64,000 nt of DNA. It comes from Halomonas shengliensis (GTDB taxonomy: Bacteria; Pseudomonadota; Gammaproteobacteria; Pseudomonadales; Halomonadaceae). The notes below the pieces were generated by a model. It searched no databases. It was not told the DNA's origin and saw only the letters and a list, made by a program, of their open reading frames with translations. Positions 15,993 to 24,924 of this stretch are shown here, in pieces. The position numbers and the translations under genes were made by a program. Numbering within the stretch: the first letter of the stretch is position 1; each line of letters begins with the position of its first letter. The stretch spans positions 62,001 to 126,000 of the forward strand of contig NZ_FNIV01000008.1 in assembly GCF_900104135.1 (NCBI RefSeq), given 5' to 3'.

Positions 15993-16871
15993 ATGACGAC
16001 CAACGACCCATCCGCCTCCGTGCGGGAACTGATTCGCCAGCACTTTCCGTCACTCACGCAGGCGGAGCGCAAGTTTGCCAACGCCCTGCTCGACAACTAC
16101 CCGGCGGCCGGCCTGGCGTCGATCACCATCGTGGCGGGCAACGCGGGAGTCTCCACTCCCACGGTGGCGCGGATGGTCAAGAAGCTGGGGTTCGGTGGCT
16201 ACCCGGAGTTTCACAAGGCCCTGCTTCGCGAGCTGGAGGCGACGGGGGTCGGCCCCACCCAGCGGCGCGCCAACTGGTCATCCGCCGCACCCGAGACGCA
16301 CCTGCTCAATCGCTTCGCCGAGGCGGTCACCGGCAACATCCAGCAGACCTTCGCGCATGTCGACAAGGAGCGGTTCGATCGGGCCACCGCTCAGCTGGCC
16401 GACGCCGACCGGCGACTCTACATCGTCGGCGGGCGCATCACCCAGGCGCTGGCCGACTATGCCTTCACGCACTTCCAGGCGGTGCGACCCCGGGTGACCC
16501 ACATGACCTCGTCCTCCGGCACCTGGCCCCATTACGTCCTGGACATGGCGCCGGGTGAGACCCTGCTGATCTTCGATATCCGACGTTACGAGACCAACCT
16601 GCTGCGGCTCGCGGAGATGGTCCGCAGGCGCGACGTGCGCATCGTGCTGTTCACCGACCAGTGGGGCTCACCCGTCTCCTCCCTGGCCGACGTCACCTTC
16701 AACTGCTGGGGGGAGATTCCCTCGGGATGGGACTCCAGCGTGGCGACCATGATGCTGCTGGAGACCATGATCGCCGCGGTCCAGGAACGGCGCTGGCCGG
16801 AAGCCCGCGACCGCTACGAGCGACTGGACGAGCTGTTCGACATGACGAGCCTGTTCCGCAAGTTCACCTGA
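15993..16871 (+). CDS. MurR/RpiR family transcriptional regulator
   Basis: 292-aa regulator. The RpiR-type helix-turn-helix spans residues 1-77 (LTQAERKFANALLDNYPAAG, then STPTVARMVKKLGFGGYPEF). A SIS domain follows at about 125-265 (RRLYIVGGRITQALADYAFT, LLIFDIRRYETNLLRLA), which normally senses a phosphosugar or a related ligand. Start at 15993 fits the family N-terminus; an upstream extension of 52 codons runs into the promoter region and is rejected. Divergent from the TRAP/ligase/dehydrogenase operon by 145 bp, so it most likely controls that operon. RpiR-type regulators also occur in amine and amino-acid operons, so a sugar ligand is not implied. Confidence 0.88.
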   Translation: MTTNDPSASVRELIRQHFPSLTQAERKFANALLDNYPAAGLASITIVAGNAGVSTPTVARMVKKLGFGGYPEFHKALLRELEATGVGPTQRRANWSSAAPETHLLNRFAEAVTGNIQQTFAHVDKERFDRATAQLADADRRLYIVGGRITQALADYAFTHFQAVRPRVTHMTSSSGTWPHYVLDMAPGETLLIFDIRRYETNLLRLAEMVRRRDVRIVLFTDQWGSPVSSLADVTFNCWGEIPSGWDSSVATMMLLETMIAAVQERRWPEARDRYERLDELFDMTSLFRKFT

Positions 16872-16929
16872 TTCCCCGCCCCGCCTCCCGCGCCGGTCGC
16901 TGTTTCGGCAACAGTGAGGGGGCCGGCCC

Positions 16930-18222
16930 CTATATCCCTAACCTGTCGCGGGTCTGGTAGTACCAGGCGCCGATCGCCGAGAGCGGCACCCGCAACAGGC
17001 GCCCCCCCGGGAACGGCAGCTGGGGCAGCCCGGCGAAGGCATCGAAGCGCTCCCCCTGGCCGTGCATCACCTCGGCGATCAGCTTGCCGGCCAGGTGGGT
17101 ACAGGTGACCCCGTGGCCGGAGTAGCCCTGGGCGTAGTAGACATTGCCGTTGACCACCCCGAACTGGGGCAGGCGGTTCAAGGTCATCAGGAAGGTGCCG
17201 CTCCAGGCGTAGTCGATCGCCACGTCGGCAAGCTGGGGAAAGGTCTTGAGCATCTTGGGCCGGATCACCGCCGTGATATCCGCCGGGTCGCTGCCGCCGT
17301 AGTTGACCCCGCCGCCGTAGAGCAGGCGGTTGTCGCGGGTCAGCCGGTAGTAGTCGAGCAGGTAGTTGCAGTCCTCCACCGCCAGGCCATTGGGGAGCAG
17401 CGCACGGGCGCGCTCCTCGCCCAGCGGCTCGGTGGTGATGATCTGGGTGCCGCAGGGCATCGACCGGCCCTCGATCTCCGGCAGCACGCCCTTGAGGTAG
17501 GCGTTGCCGGCCATCACCACCCGTTCGGCGCGCACCTGGCCGTTGGCGGTGGTCACCACCACGGGTTCGCCATGCGCAAGGCCGGTCACCGGTGAGTATT
17601 CGAAGATGCGCCCACCCAGCGACTCCAGGGCGGCGGCCTGACCCAGCACCAGGTTGAGCGGGTGCAGGTGGCCGCCGCCGTGATCCACCAGGGCGCCGGT
17701 GTAGCGGTCGGAATTCACCTCGCGCTTGAGCGCCGCCCCCTCCAGCAGCTCCAGTTCGCGGTAGCCATAGCGCTCCCACAGCGCCTGGTGCTCACGCAGC
17801 CCCTCGAGCTGCTTTTGATTGCAGGCGGCGAAGAGGTTGCCGTCCCTGAGATCGCAGTCGATGGCGTAGCGCTCGACGCGCTCGCGGATGATGCGGTTGC
17901 CCTCGAAGGCCATGTCGCCCAGGGCACGGGCAGTCTCGGCACCGTACTTGGCCTCGATCACATCCATGTCGCGGCTGTAGCTGTTGACGATCTGGCCGCC
18001 ATTGCGCCCGGAGGCGCCGTAGCCGACCCGGACCGCCTCCAGCACCACCACCGAGAGGCCACGCTCCGCCAGGTGCAGGGCGGCGGAGATGCCGGTGAAG
18101 CCGGCGCCCACCACGCAGACGTCGCATTCGACCTCGCCCTCGAGGGCGGGGCGCTCGGCAGCGGGGTTGGCGGTGGCGGCGTACCAGGACGCGGCGTGAT
18201 CGGGCTCGAACGAGACGGACAT
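16930..18222 (-). CDS. puuB: Gamma-glutamylputrescine oxidase, FAD-dependent (PuuB, copy 1)
   Basis: 430-aa DAO-type flavoprotein. The Rossmann dinucleotide motif VVGAGFTGISAALHLAERG starts near residue 36. GYGASGRNGGQIVNSYSRDM (about 67-86) follows as in PuuB, and the C-terminal FAD-site GYSGHGVTCTHLAGKLIAEV is clear. It oxidises the primary amine of gamma-glutamylputrescine to the aldehyde with release of ammonia and H2O2. It has its own promoter-like boxes upstream and is separated from the next operon gene by a terminator, so it is probably a separate transcript. About as long as copy 2 at 24.9 kb. Confidence 0.9.
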   Translation of the reverse strand: MSVSFEPDHAASWYAATANPAAERPALEGEVECDVCVVGAGFTGISAALHLAERGLSVVVLEAVRVGYGASGRNGGQIVNSYSRDMDVIEAKYGAETARALGDMAFEGNRIIRERVERYAIDCDLRDGNLFAACNQKQLEGLREHQALWERYGYRELELLEGAALKREVNSDRYTGALVDHGGGHLHPLNLVLGQAAALESLGGRIFEYSPVTGLAHGEPVVVTTANGQVRAERVVMAGNAYLKGVLPEIEGRSMPCGTQIITTEPLGEERARALLPNGLAVEDCNYLLDYYRLTRDNRLLYGGGVNYGGSDPADITAVIRPKMLKTFPQLADVAIDYAWSGTFLMTLNRLPQFGVVNGNVYYAQGYSGHGVTCTHLAGKLIAEVMHGQGERFDAFAGLPQLPFPGGRLLRVPLSAIGAWYYQTRDRLGI

Positions 18223-18260
18223 GAGACCCCCTTGGAAATTTTATTCAACACCTTATCGCC

Positions 18261-18290
18261 ATACTACCGAGGCTTGGCGGAATATGGCAA
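18261..18290 (-). promoter_or_regulatory. Candidate promoter of puuB copy 1
   Basis: On the minus strand, TTGCCA (18285-18290), 18 bp, TAGTAT (18261-18266), about 40 bp before the ATG. Downstream, TGTTGAATAAAATTT sits near the start site. Its TTGAATA core is also found upstream of the second puuB gene, so it may be part of a shared operator. Confidence 0.4.
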
Positions 18291-18320
18291 ACGGCATGAC
18301 ATGTAATACTCACCAACAGA

Positions 18321-18350
18321 ACGCCGCCGGAGGCGAGCCTCCGGCGGCGT
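18321..18350 (-). terminator. Terminator at the end of the polyamine uptake operon
   Basis: Perfect 14-bp stem (ACGCCGCCGGAGGC and its complement) with a 2-nt centre. It starts about 20 bp beyond the stop of the binding-protein gene and is followed on the minus strand by TCTGTTGG. The T-run is short, but stem strength and position fit a terminator. Confidence 0.75.
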
Positions 18351-18369
18351 GATGGCACGCGAGGGCGGT

Positions 18370-19455
18370 TCAGCGGCTACGCGCCTCGTTCCACAGCTCC
18401 TGGAGCAGCTCCAGCTGCTCACCGCTCACCGAGGGGGTGAAGTGCAGCCGCTCGCGGGCGGAGGCATCGGGCATCACCGGCGGCTCGCGCAGGGCGTCGT
18501 CGACCCGCTCGAGGGCGGCCTCGTTGGGCGTGGTGTAGAAGTTGTAGTTGGCCAGGCGGGCGGCCACCTCGGGGCGCAGCAGGTACTCGATGAAGGCAAG
18601 GGCCGCCTCGGGATTGGGCGCCCGGGCGGGGATCGCCATGACGTCGACCCAGCGCTGGGAGCCCTCCTCGGGGATGAAGAAGCCCAGCTTGCCGTAGGTC
18701 TCGGGATCCTCGGCGCGCTTGCCGGCCAGATCGCCGTTATAGGCGATGCCGGCATGGATCACGCCGCTGGCCACCTGCTCGATGGCCGCCGTGGCATCCA
18801 CGAAGCCGACGAAGTTGTCGCGCCCGCGGGTCTCGATCACCAGTCGCGCTGCCTCCACCCAGGGCGCCTGCCCCACGCAGTCGAAGCCGGCGCCCTGGAA
18901 GGCGCAGGCGGTGCCGAAGGTGAACTGGGCATCGCCCTTGAGCAGCGCGAAGGGGTAGTCGCCGTTGACCTCGGGGTCATAGAGCAGCCCCCAGCTGGGT
19001 GCCGGCTCGGGCCAGGTCTCGGTGTTGTAGACGATGCCGGTAGCGCCCCACAGGTAGGGTACGGTGTAGTCACCCTCCGGGTCGTAGCTCGGCGCCCGGA
19101 ACTCGGCGAGGATGTTGTCATGCCCCGCGAGTGCCTCGCCCGCCTCGGCCAGCGGCTGCACCAGGCCGGCGTCGATCAGGCGCGGCACGAAGTAGTCCGA
19201 GGGCACGATCAGGTCGTACTGGGCGTCGCCGCCGGCGGTGAGCTTGGAGAACAGCTCGGCGTTGGAGTTGTAGTAGTTCTGCACCACCTCCAGGCCGCTC
19301 TCCTCCTCGAAGTCGGCGATGATCGCCGGGTCCATGTAGTCGGACCAGTTGAACAGCCGCAGCTTGCCGTCGTCGGCGGCCGCGGCCACGCTTAGCGTGA
19401 GCAGGCCCAGTCCGGCCAGCGGCGCCCAGCGACTCGGTGTCATCGGCATCGTCAC
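18370..19455 (-). CDS. Polyamine ABC transporter periplasmic binding protein (PotD/PotF type, copy 1)
   Basis: 361-aa periplasmic binding protein. It has a Sec signal peptide of about 26 residues ending in a run of alanines, then the family start KLRLFNWSDYMDPAIIADFE. Ligand-site landmarks of PotD/PotF proteins are YDLIVPSDYFVPRL and VPYLWGATGIVYNT. It captures polyamines for the ABC system encoded upstream in the same operon. It closely parallels the binding protein at 20.9 kb, including two conserved cysteines around FGTACAFQGAGFDC that could form a disulfide. Last gene of the operon, with a terminator behind it. Having two binding proteins suggests two ligand preferences served by one permease. 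Confidence 0.85.
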   Translation of the reverse strand: MTMPMTPSRWAPLAGLGLLTLSVAAAADDGKLRLFNWSDYMDPAIIADFEEESGLEVVQNYYNSNAELFSKLTAGGDAQYDLIVPSDYFVPRLIDAGLVQPLAEAGEALAGHDNILAEFRAPSYDPEGDYTVPYLWGATGIVYNTETWPEPAPSWGLLYDPEVNGDYPFALLKGDAQFTFGTACAFQGAGFDCVGQAPWVEAARLVIETRGRDNFVGFVDATAAIEQVASGVIHAGIAYNGDLAGKRAEDPETYGKLGFFIPEEGSQRWVDVMAIPARAPNPEAALAFIEYLLRPEVAARLANYNFYTTPNEAALERVDDALREPPVMPDASARERLHFTPSVSGEQLELLQELWNEARSR

Positions 19456-19514
19456 TCTCCTTGTCTCGTTCCTGTTGGATGGAGCCCTCGTGGGGCGAGG
19501 GCCCCGCTATCAGC

Positions 19515-20879
19515 CTAGACCCGAAGCAGCAGATGCTCCCGCTCCCAGGAGCTGATCACCTGGAAGTAGGCGCGGTGTTCGGCGCGCTTCACCGCCAGGT
19601 AGCTGTGGGTGAAGCGCTCGCCGAGGATATCGGCCAGGGCCTGGCAGCCGTGCAGCAGGTCCAGGGCCGGGCCGATATCGTCGGGCAGCTTGTGGCCACC
19701 GGACCAGGCGGAGCCGGTCATCGGCGGGCGCGGCTCGAGCTGGCTGAGCATGCCCAGGTAGCCGCAGGCCAGGGAGGCCGCCATCACCAGGTAGGGGTTG
19801 GCGTCGGCACCTGCCAGGCGGTTCTCCACCCGGGTCGCCGCGGCGCCGGAGACCGGCACCCGCAGCCCCACGGTGCGGTTGTCCATGCCCCACTCCACGT
19901 TGATGGGCGCCGAGCCGCTGCTATCGGTACGCATCAGGCGGCGGTAGGAGTTGACGTTGGGGGCCAGCAGCGGCATCGCCGCGGGCAGGTACTTCTGCAG
20001 CCCGCCGATGAAGTGGTGGAAGAGGCGGCTGGGCTGGCCATCATCGCCGGCGAAGACGTTGTGGCCCTCCTTGTCCAGCAAGCTCTGGTGGATATGCATG
20101 GAGCTGCCCGGCTCGTTGGCCATGGGCTTGGCCATGAAGGTGGCGTACATGCCGTGGCGCAGCGCCGTCTCGCGCAGGGTGCGCTTGAACATCACCACCT
20201 GGTCGGCCAGTGCCAGCGGGTCACCGTGCTGGAAGTTGACCTCCATCTGGCCCGCCCCCTCCTCGTGGATCAGGGTGTCCAGGTCGAGGTTCATGGCCTC
20301 GCAGTAGTCGTACATCTCCTCGAACAGCGGGTCGAACTCGTTGACCGCGTCGATGGAGAAGGACTGGCGACTGCTCTCCTGGCGCCCGGTGCGCCCGATC
20401 GGCGGCTCCAGGGGGTAGTCGGAGTCGGTGTTGGTCTTGACCAGGTAGAACTCCACCTCCGGGGCGATCACCGGGGTCCAGCCGCGATCGGCGTAGAGCG
20501 CCAGCACCCGCTTGAGCACGTGGCGCGGCGCCAGCTCCACCGGCTCGCCGGTCAGGTAGTAGCAGTCGTGGATGATCTGGGCGGTGGGGTCGTCGGCCCA
20601 GGGCACCAGGTAGATGGCCCCGGGGTCGGGCACCAGCTCCATGTCACGCTCGGCGGGGTTCCAGAAGCGGATGTCCTCGTCGTCGGGGTAGCCCCCGGTG
20701 ACGGTCTGGATGAAGATCGAGTCGGGCAGGCGCGGCCGCCCGCCGTTGAGGTACTTGCCGGCGGGCATGATCTTGCCCTTGAGGATGCCGGTCAGGTCGC
20801 TGACCAGGCACTCCACCTCGGTGATGCCGTGATTCTGGAACCAGTCGTTGAGGAGCGGCTGCTCCTGTCGGTTACTCAT
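19515..20879 (-). CDS. puuA: Gamma-glutamylpolyamine synthetase, glutamine-synthetase fold (copy 2)
   Basis: 454-aa PuuA-type ligase. Key segments are APEVEFYLVKTN, HEEGAGQMEVNFQHGD, SSMHIHQSLLDKEGHNVF, WGMDNRTVGLRVP and RVENRLAGADANPYLVMAA. In place of the adenylylated tyrosine region of GlnA it has GSAWSGGHK. The ATG at 20879 is preferred because AAGGA lies 7 nt before it; an in-frame ATG at 20897 has no such site. It lies between the two binding-protein genes, so it probably glutamylates polyamines as they enter. It differs clearly from copy 1 at 5.6 kb, so a different substrate range (for example spermidine) is plausible but unproven. Confidence 0.85.
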   Translation of the reverse strand: MSNRQEQPLLNDWFQNHGITEVECLVSDLTGILKGKIMPAGKYLNGGRPRLPDSIFIQTVTGGYPDDEDIRFWNPAERDMELVPDPGAIYLVPWADDPTAQIIHDCYYLTGEPVELAPRHVLKRVLALYADRGWTPVIAPEVEFYLVKTNTDSDYPLEPPIGRTGRQESSRQSFSIDAVNEFDPLFEEMYDYCEAMNLDLDTLIHEEGAGQMEVNFQHGDPLALADQVVMFKRTLRETALRHGMYATFMAKPMANEPGSSMHIHQSLLDKEGHNVFAGDDGQPSRLFHHFIGGLQKYLPAAMPLLAPNVNSYRRLMRTDSSGSAPINVEWGMDNRTVGLRVPVSGAAATRVENRLAGADANPYLVMAASLACGYLGMLSQLEPRPPMTGSAWSGGHKLPDDIGPALDLLHGCQALADILGERFTHSYLAVKRAEHRAYFQVISSWEREHLLLRV

Positions 20880-20905
20880 GGGAATGTCCTTGCTCATGGG
20901 AAGGC

Positions 20906-20925
20906 GGCCCCCGTCGCCGGGGGCC
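20906..20925. other. Intercistronic hairpin between a binding-protein gene and puuA copy 2
   Basis: 8-bp stem GGCCCCCG, loop TCGC, CGGGGGCC, six bases after the stop of the upstream binding-protein gene. It has the same layout as the dctP/ligase hairpin at 11970 and may likewise raise relative expression of the binding protein. Confidence 0.5.
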
Positions 20926-20931
20926 GTCCGC

Positions 20932-21996
20932 TCAGCGTGACTGCACCTCCGACCACAGCTGCTGGAAGATCTGCAGCGACTCGCCCTCGAGGCTCGGCGT
21001 GAAGCGCAGGCGCTCCATGTCCGCCTCGCTGGGCTGCACCGGCGGCTGGGTCAGCACCTCGTCGAGGTAGGGCTCGGCGGCGGCATTGGGGCTGGCGTAG
21101 TAGTTGTAGTTGGAGAGCTGGGCGCCGACCTCGGCATCGAGGATGAAGTCGATGAACTTGTGGGCCATGTCGGGGTTGGGCGCCTCGGAGGTGACCATCA
21201 TGGAGTCGACCCACATCTCGGCGCCCTCGTCGGGGATCATGAAGTCCAGCGTGGCGAAGGACTCGGGATCCTCGTCCTTGAAGAAGAGGTAGTCGCCGTT
21301 GTAGGAGAGCCCGACGTGGGTCACGCCGCGGGCCAGCTGCTGCAGCGCCGGGGTGCCGTCGGTGAAGCCGCTGAAGTTGTCACGCCCCTTGGTGTCGATC
21401 AGCAGGCGCGCGGCCTCCTTCCAGCCCTCGGGGTCGGTGCAGTCGTAGCCGTGGCCGAGGTAGGCGCAGGCACCGCCCAGGCTCACCTGGCCGTCCCCCA
21501 TCAGCGCGAAGGGGTGGTCCGGGTTGACCTCGGGGTCGAACAGCAGCGACCAGCTCTTGGGCGCGTCGGGGAAGGTCTCGGTGTTGTAGACCACCCCGGT
21601 GGTGCCCCACTGGTAGGGCGCGGTGTACTCGGCGCCCGGGTCGAAGGCCGGATCCTGGAACTGCTCCATGACGTTGGCGAAGTTGGGAATCTTCGACTTG
21701 TCGAGCTTCTGCACCAGGCCGGTCTCGATCAGCCGCGGCACGTAGTAGTTGGAGGGCACGATGATGTCGTACTGGGAGACGCCGCCGGCCTGCAGCTTGG
21801 AGAGCATCTCCGGCAGGGAGTTGAAGTAGTTCTGCACCACCTCGACGTCGTGGGCCTCCTCGAAGGCCTCGATGATCGCGGGGTCCATGTACTCGGTCCA
21901 GTTGAACAGGTAGAGCTTGTTCTCCTGGGCCTGGACACTGCCGGCCAGCAGCGCAGCGCCGACGGACAGGGCGAGGGCGGTCTTGTTGATTGTCAT
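20932..21996 (-). CDS. Polyamine ABC transporter periplasmic binding protein (PotD/PotF type, copy 2)
   Basis: 354-aa periplasmic protein. The Sec signal peptide MTINKTALALSVGAALLAGS ends at about SVQA (residue 23). The mature N-terminus NKLYLFNWTEYMDPAIIEAF resembles PotD. Other family stretches are YDIIVPSNYYVPRLIETGLV and TAPYQWGTTGVVYNT. Two cysteines (GGACAYLGHGYDC) are conserved with the other copy. It is placed 40 bp after the second permease gene and is probably the main binding protein of the system. Confidence 0.87.
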   Translation of the reverse strand: MTINKTALALSVGAALLAGSVQAQENKLYLFNWTEYMDPAIIEAFEEAHDVEVVQNYFNSLPEMLSKLQAGGVSQYDIIVPSNYYVPRLIETGLVQKLDKSKIPNFANVMEQFQDPAFDPGAEYTAPYQWGTTGVVYNTETFPDAPKSWSLLFDPEVNPDHPFALMGDGQVSLGGACAYLGHGYDCTDPEGWKEAARLLIDTKGRDNFSGFTDGTPALQQLARGVTHVGLSYNGDYLFFKDEDPESFATLDFMIPDEGAEMWVDSMMVTSEAPNPDMAHKFIDFILDAEVGAQLSNYNYYASPNAAAEPYLDEVLTQPPVQPSEADMERLRFTPSLEGESLQIFQQLWSEVQSR

Positions 21997-22036
21997 GATG
22001 ACTCTCCTGGTTTCCCCGTTGGGATGGAATGCCGGC

Positions 22037-22834
22037 TCAAGCCTGCCGGCGACGGCTGAACATCAGGCTGATGATGGCGGCGATGGCCACCGCGCCGATC
22101 ATCAGGGTAGCGATGGCGTTGATCTCCGGCGACACCCCCTTCTTGATCGCGCCCCAGATGTAGATCGGCAGCGTCGCGCTCTCGGGCCCGGCGGTGAAGA
22201 AGCTGATGACGAAGTCATCCACCGAGAGGGTGAAGGAGAGGAAGAAGGCCGAGATCAGCGCCGGCTTGATGGTCGGCAGCATGAAGTGGATCACCCGCTT
22301 GGCGGGGGTGGCGTAGAGGTCCTTGGCCGCCTCGAACAGCGTCGGGTCGAGCCCCACGAAGCGCGAGTAGACGATCAGCGCCACGAAGGGGATCTGGAAG
22401 GTGACGTGGGCGATGATCATGGTGCCGAGCCCCGGCTGGAAGAGCCCGGTCAGGCGATGGACCTGCACGAAGAAGGCCATCTCCGAGATGCCGAAGACGA
22501 TGTCCGGCAGCACGATGGGCAGGTAGATCAGCACGATCAGCCAGCCCAGCTTGCGGTGGCGATGGCGGTACATGCCGTAGCCGATCAGGCAGCCGATGCC
22601 GAGGGCGATCACAGAGGAGACGATGGCCAGCACCATGCTGTTGGCGAAGGCCGAGAGGATCTGCTCGTTGCCCATCAGCTGGTGGTACCAGCGCCACGAG
22701 AAGCCGGTGAAGCTGGCCGCGCTGTTGGAGGCGTTGAAGGAGAACAGCACCACCACGGCGAGCGGCAGGTAGAGGAAGGCCAGAGTGAACCACCAGAAGC
22801 CGGTCAGGCCACGCTTGAGCGTACGCTTTCTCAT
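22037..22834 (-). CDS. Polyamine ABC transporter permease, PotI/PotC type
   Basis: 265-aa inner-membrane permease with six hydrophobic segments. The permease-ATPase coupling (EAA) loop is EAAKDLYATPAKRVIHFMLP (about residues 168-187). It also has LSVDDFVISFFTAGP, typical of PotC/PotI. Its ATG overlaps the stop of the preceding permease gene (ATGA), so the two subunits are co-translated. Confidence 0.9.
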   Translation of the reverse strand: MRKRTLKRGLTGFWWFTLAFLYLPLAVVVLFSFNASNSAASFTGFSWRWYHQLMGNEQILSAFANSMVLAIVSSVIALGIGCLIGYGMYRHRHRKLGWLIVLIYLPIVLPDIVFGISEMAFFVQVHRLTGLFQPGLGTMIIAHVTFQIPFVALIVYSRFVGLDPTLFEAAKDLYATPAKRVIHFMLPTIKPALISAFFLSFTLSVDDFVISFFTAGPESATLPIYIWGAIKKGVSPEINAIATLMIGAVAIAAIISLMFSRRRQA

Positions 22835-23754
22835 ATCACCACCTCCTCGCCGCCACCCAGGCGCTTGCCGATGCGACGCATGGCGAACAGCCCCACGAAG
22901 GTGGCGATCAGCATCAGGATCGCGCCGGCCGCCCCCAGCGGCCAGTTGGCCCCGCCGGAGAACTGGTTGGCCACCAGGTTACCGAGCATCATGCCCTTGC
23001 CGCCGCCGAGCAGCTCCGGGATCACGTACATGCCGAAGGCGGGGATCGCCACCAGCACGATGCCGGCCAAGAGCCCCGGCAGGGTCTGGGGGAAGACCGC
23101 GTGCCAGAAGGCGCGCACCGGCGAGGCGTAGAGGTCCTGGGCGGCCTCCACCTGGGCGGTGTCGAGCTTCTCGAAGGCGGCGTAGAGCGGCAGCACCATG
23201 AAGGGCAGGAAGTTGTAGACCAGCCCCAGGGTGACCGCGAAGTTGGAGGGGTAGAGCCCCATGTTGGGCGGAATCAGCCCCAGCCCCTCGGCCAGGCCGG
23301 AGAGCGGGGTCCCCGGCGCCAGCAGGTTCATCCAGCCGAAGGTGCGGATCACCTGGTTGGTCCAGCTGGGCACCACCACCAGCAGCAGCATGATCGGCCG
23401 CCACTTCTCGCGACAGGTGCTGATGTAGTAGGCGATGGGATAGGCCACCAGCACCACCAGGCCGGTGGAGACCAGGGTCTGCCACAGCGAGCGCAGCAGG
23501 GTATAGAGATTGCCCGGGCTCCACCCCAGGAAGCCGAAGCCCGCCAGGCGCTCGAACGACGCAAGTGACAGCGGCATCTCCGGCAGGCCGTAGGGGCCGT
23601 TGGTCATGAAGGCCACGCCCATCAGGTAGGCGCTGGGCAGCACCAGGAAGATGACGATCCAGGTCGCCCCCGGTGCCACGGTGAACAGCAGGTGGCGACT
23701 CTCGCGCACCATGGCCCGGCTGCGGGCCGATGGGGTCACGCCGGCGTAGGACAT
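22831..23754 (-). CDS. Polyamine ABC transporter permease, PotH/PotB type
   Basis: 307-aa permease with an N-terminal hydrophobic segment (about 26-47) and five more. Family segments are VVPSWTNQVIRTFGWMNLLA and the EAA loop VEAAQDLYASPVRAFWHAVF. Strong ribosome site (GAGGAG) and 10 bp after the ATPase gene. Partner of the PotI-like permease. Confidence 0.9.
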   Translation of the reverse strand: MSYAGVTPSARSRAMVRESRHLLFTVAPGATWIVIFLVLPSAYLMGVAFMTNGPYGLPEMPLSLASFERLAGFGFLGWSPGNLYTLLRSLWQTLVSTGLVVLVAYPIAYYISTCREKWRPIMLLLVVVPSWTNQVIRTFGWMNLLAPGTPLSGLAEGLGLIPPNMGLYPSNFAVTLGLVYNFLPFMVLPLYAAFEKLDTAQVEAAQDLYASPVRAFWHAVFPQTLPGLLAGIVLVAIPAFGMYVIPELLGGGKGMMLGNLVANQFSGGANWPLGAAGAILMLIATFVGLFAMRRIGKRLGGGEEVVI

Positions 23755-23764
23755 GGGAGGCTCC

Positions 23765-24883
<1,119 letters not shown>

Positions 24884-24924
24884 GGGCTTGCCCTCGGTGG
24901 TCTTGTTATCGATCCGCCGGCCGG

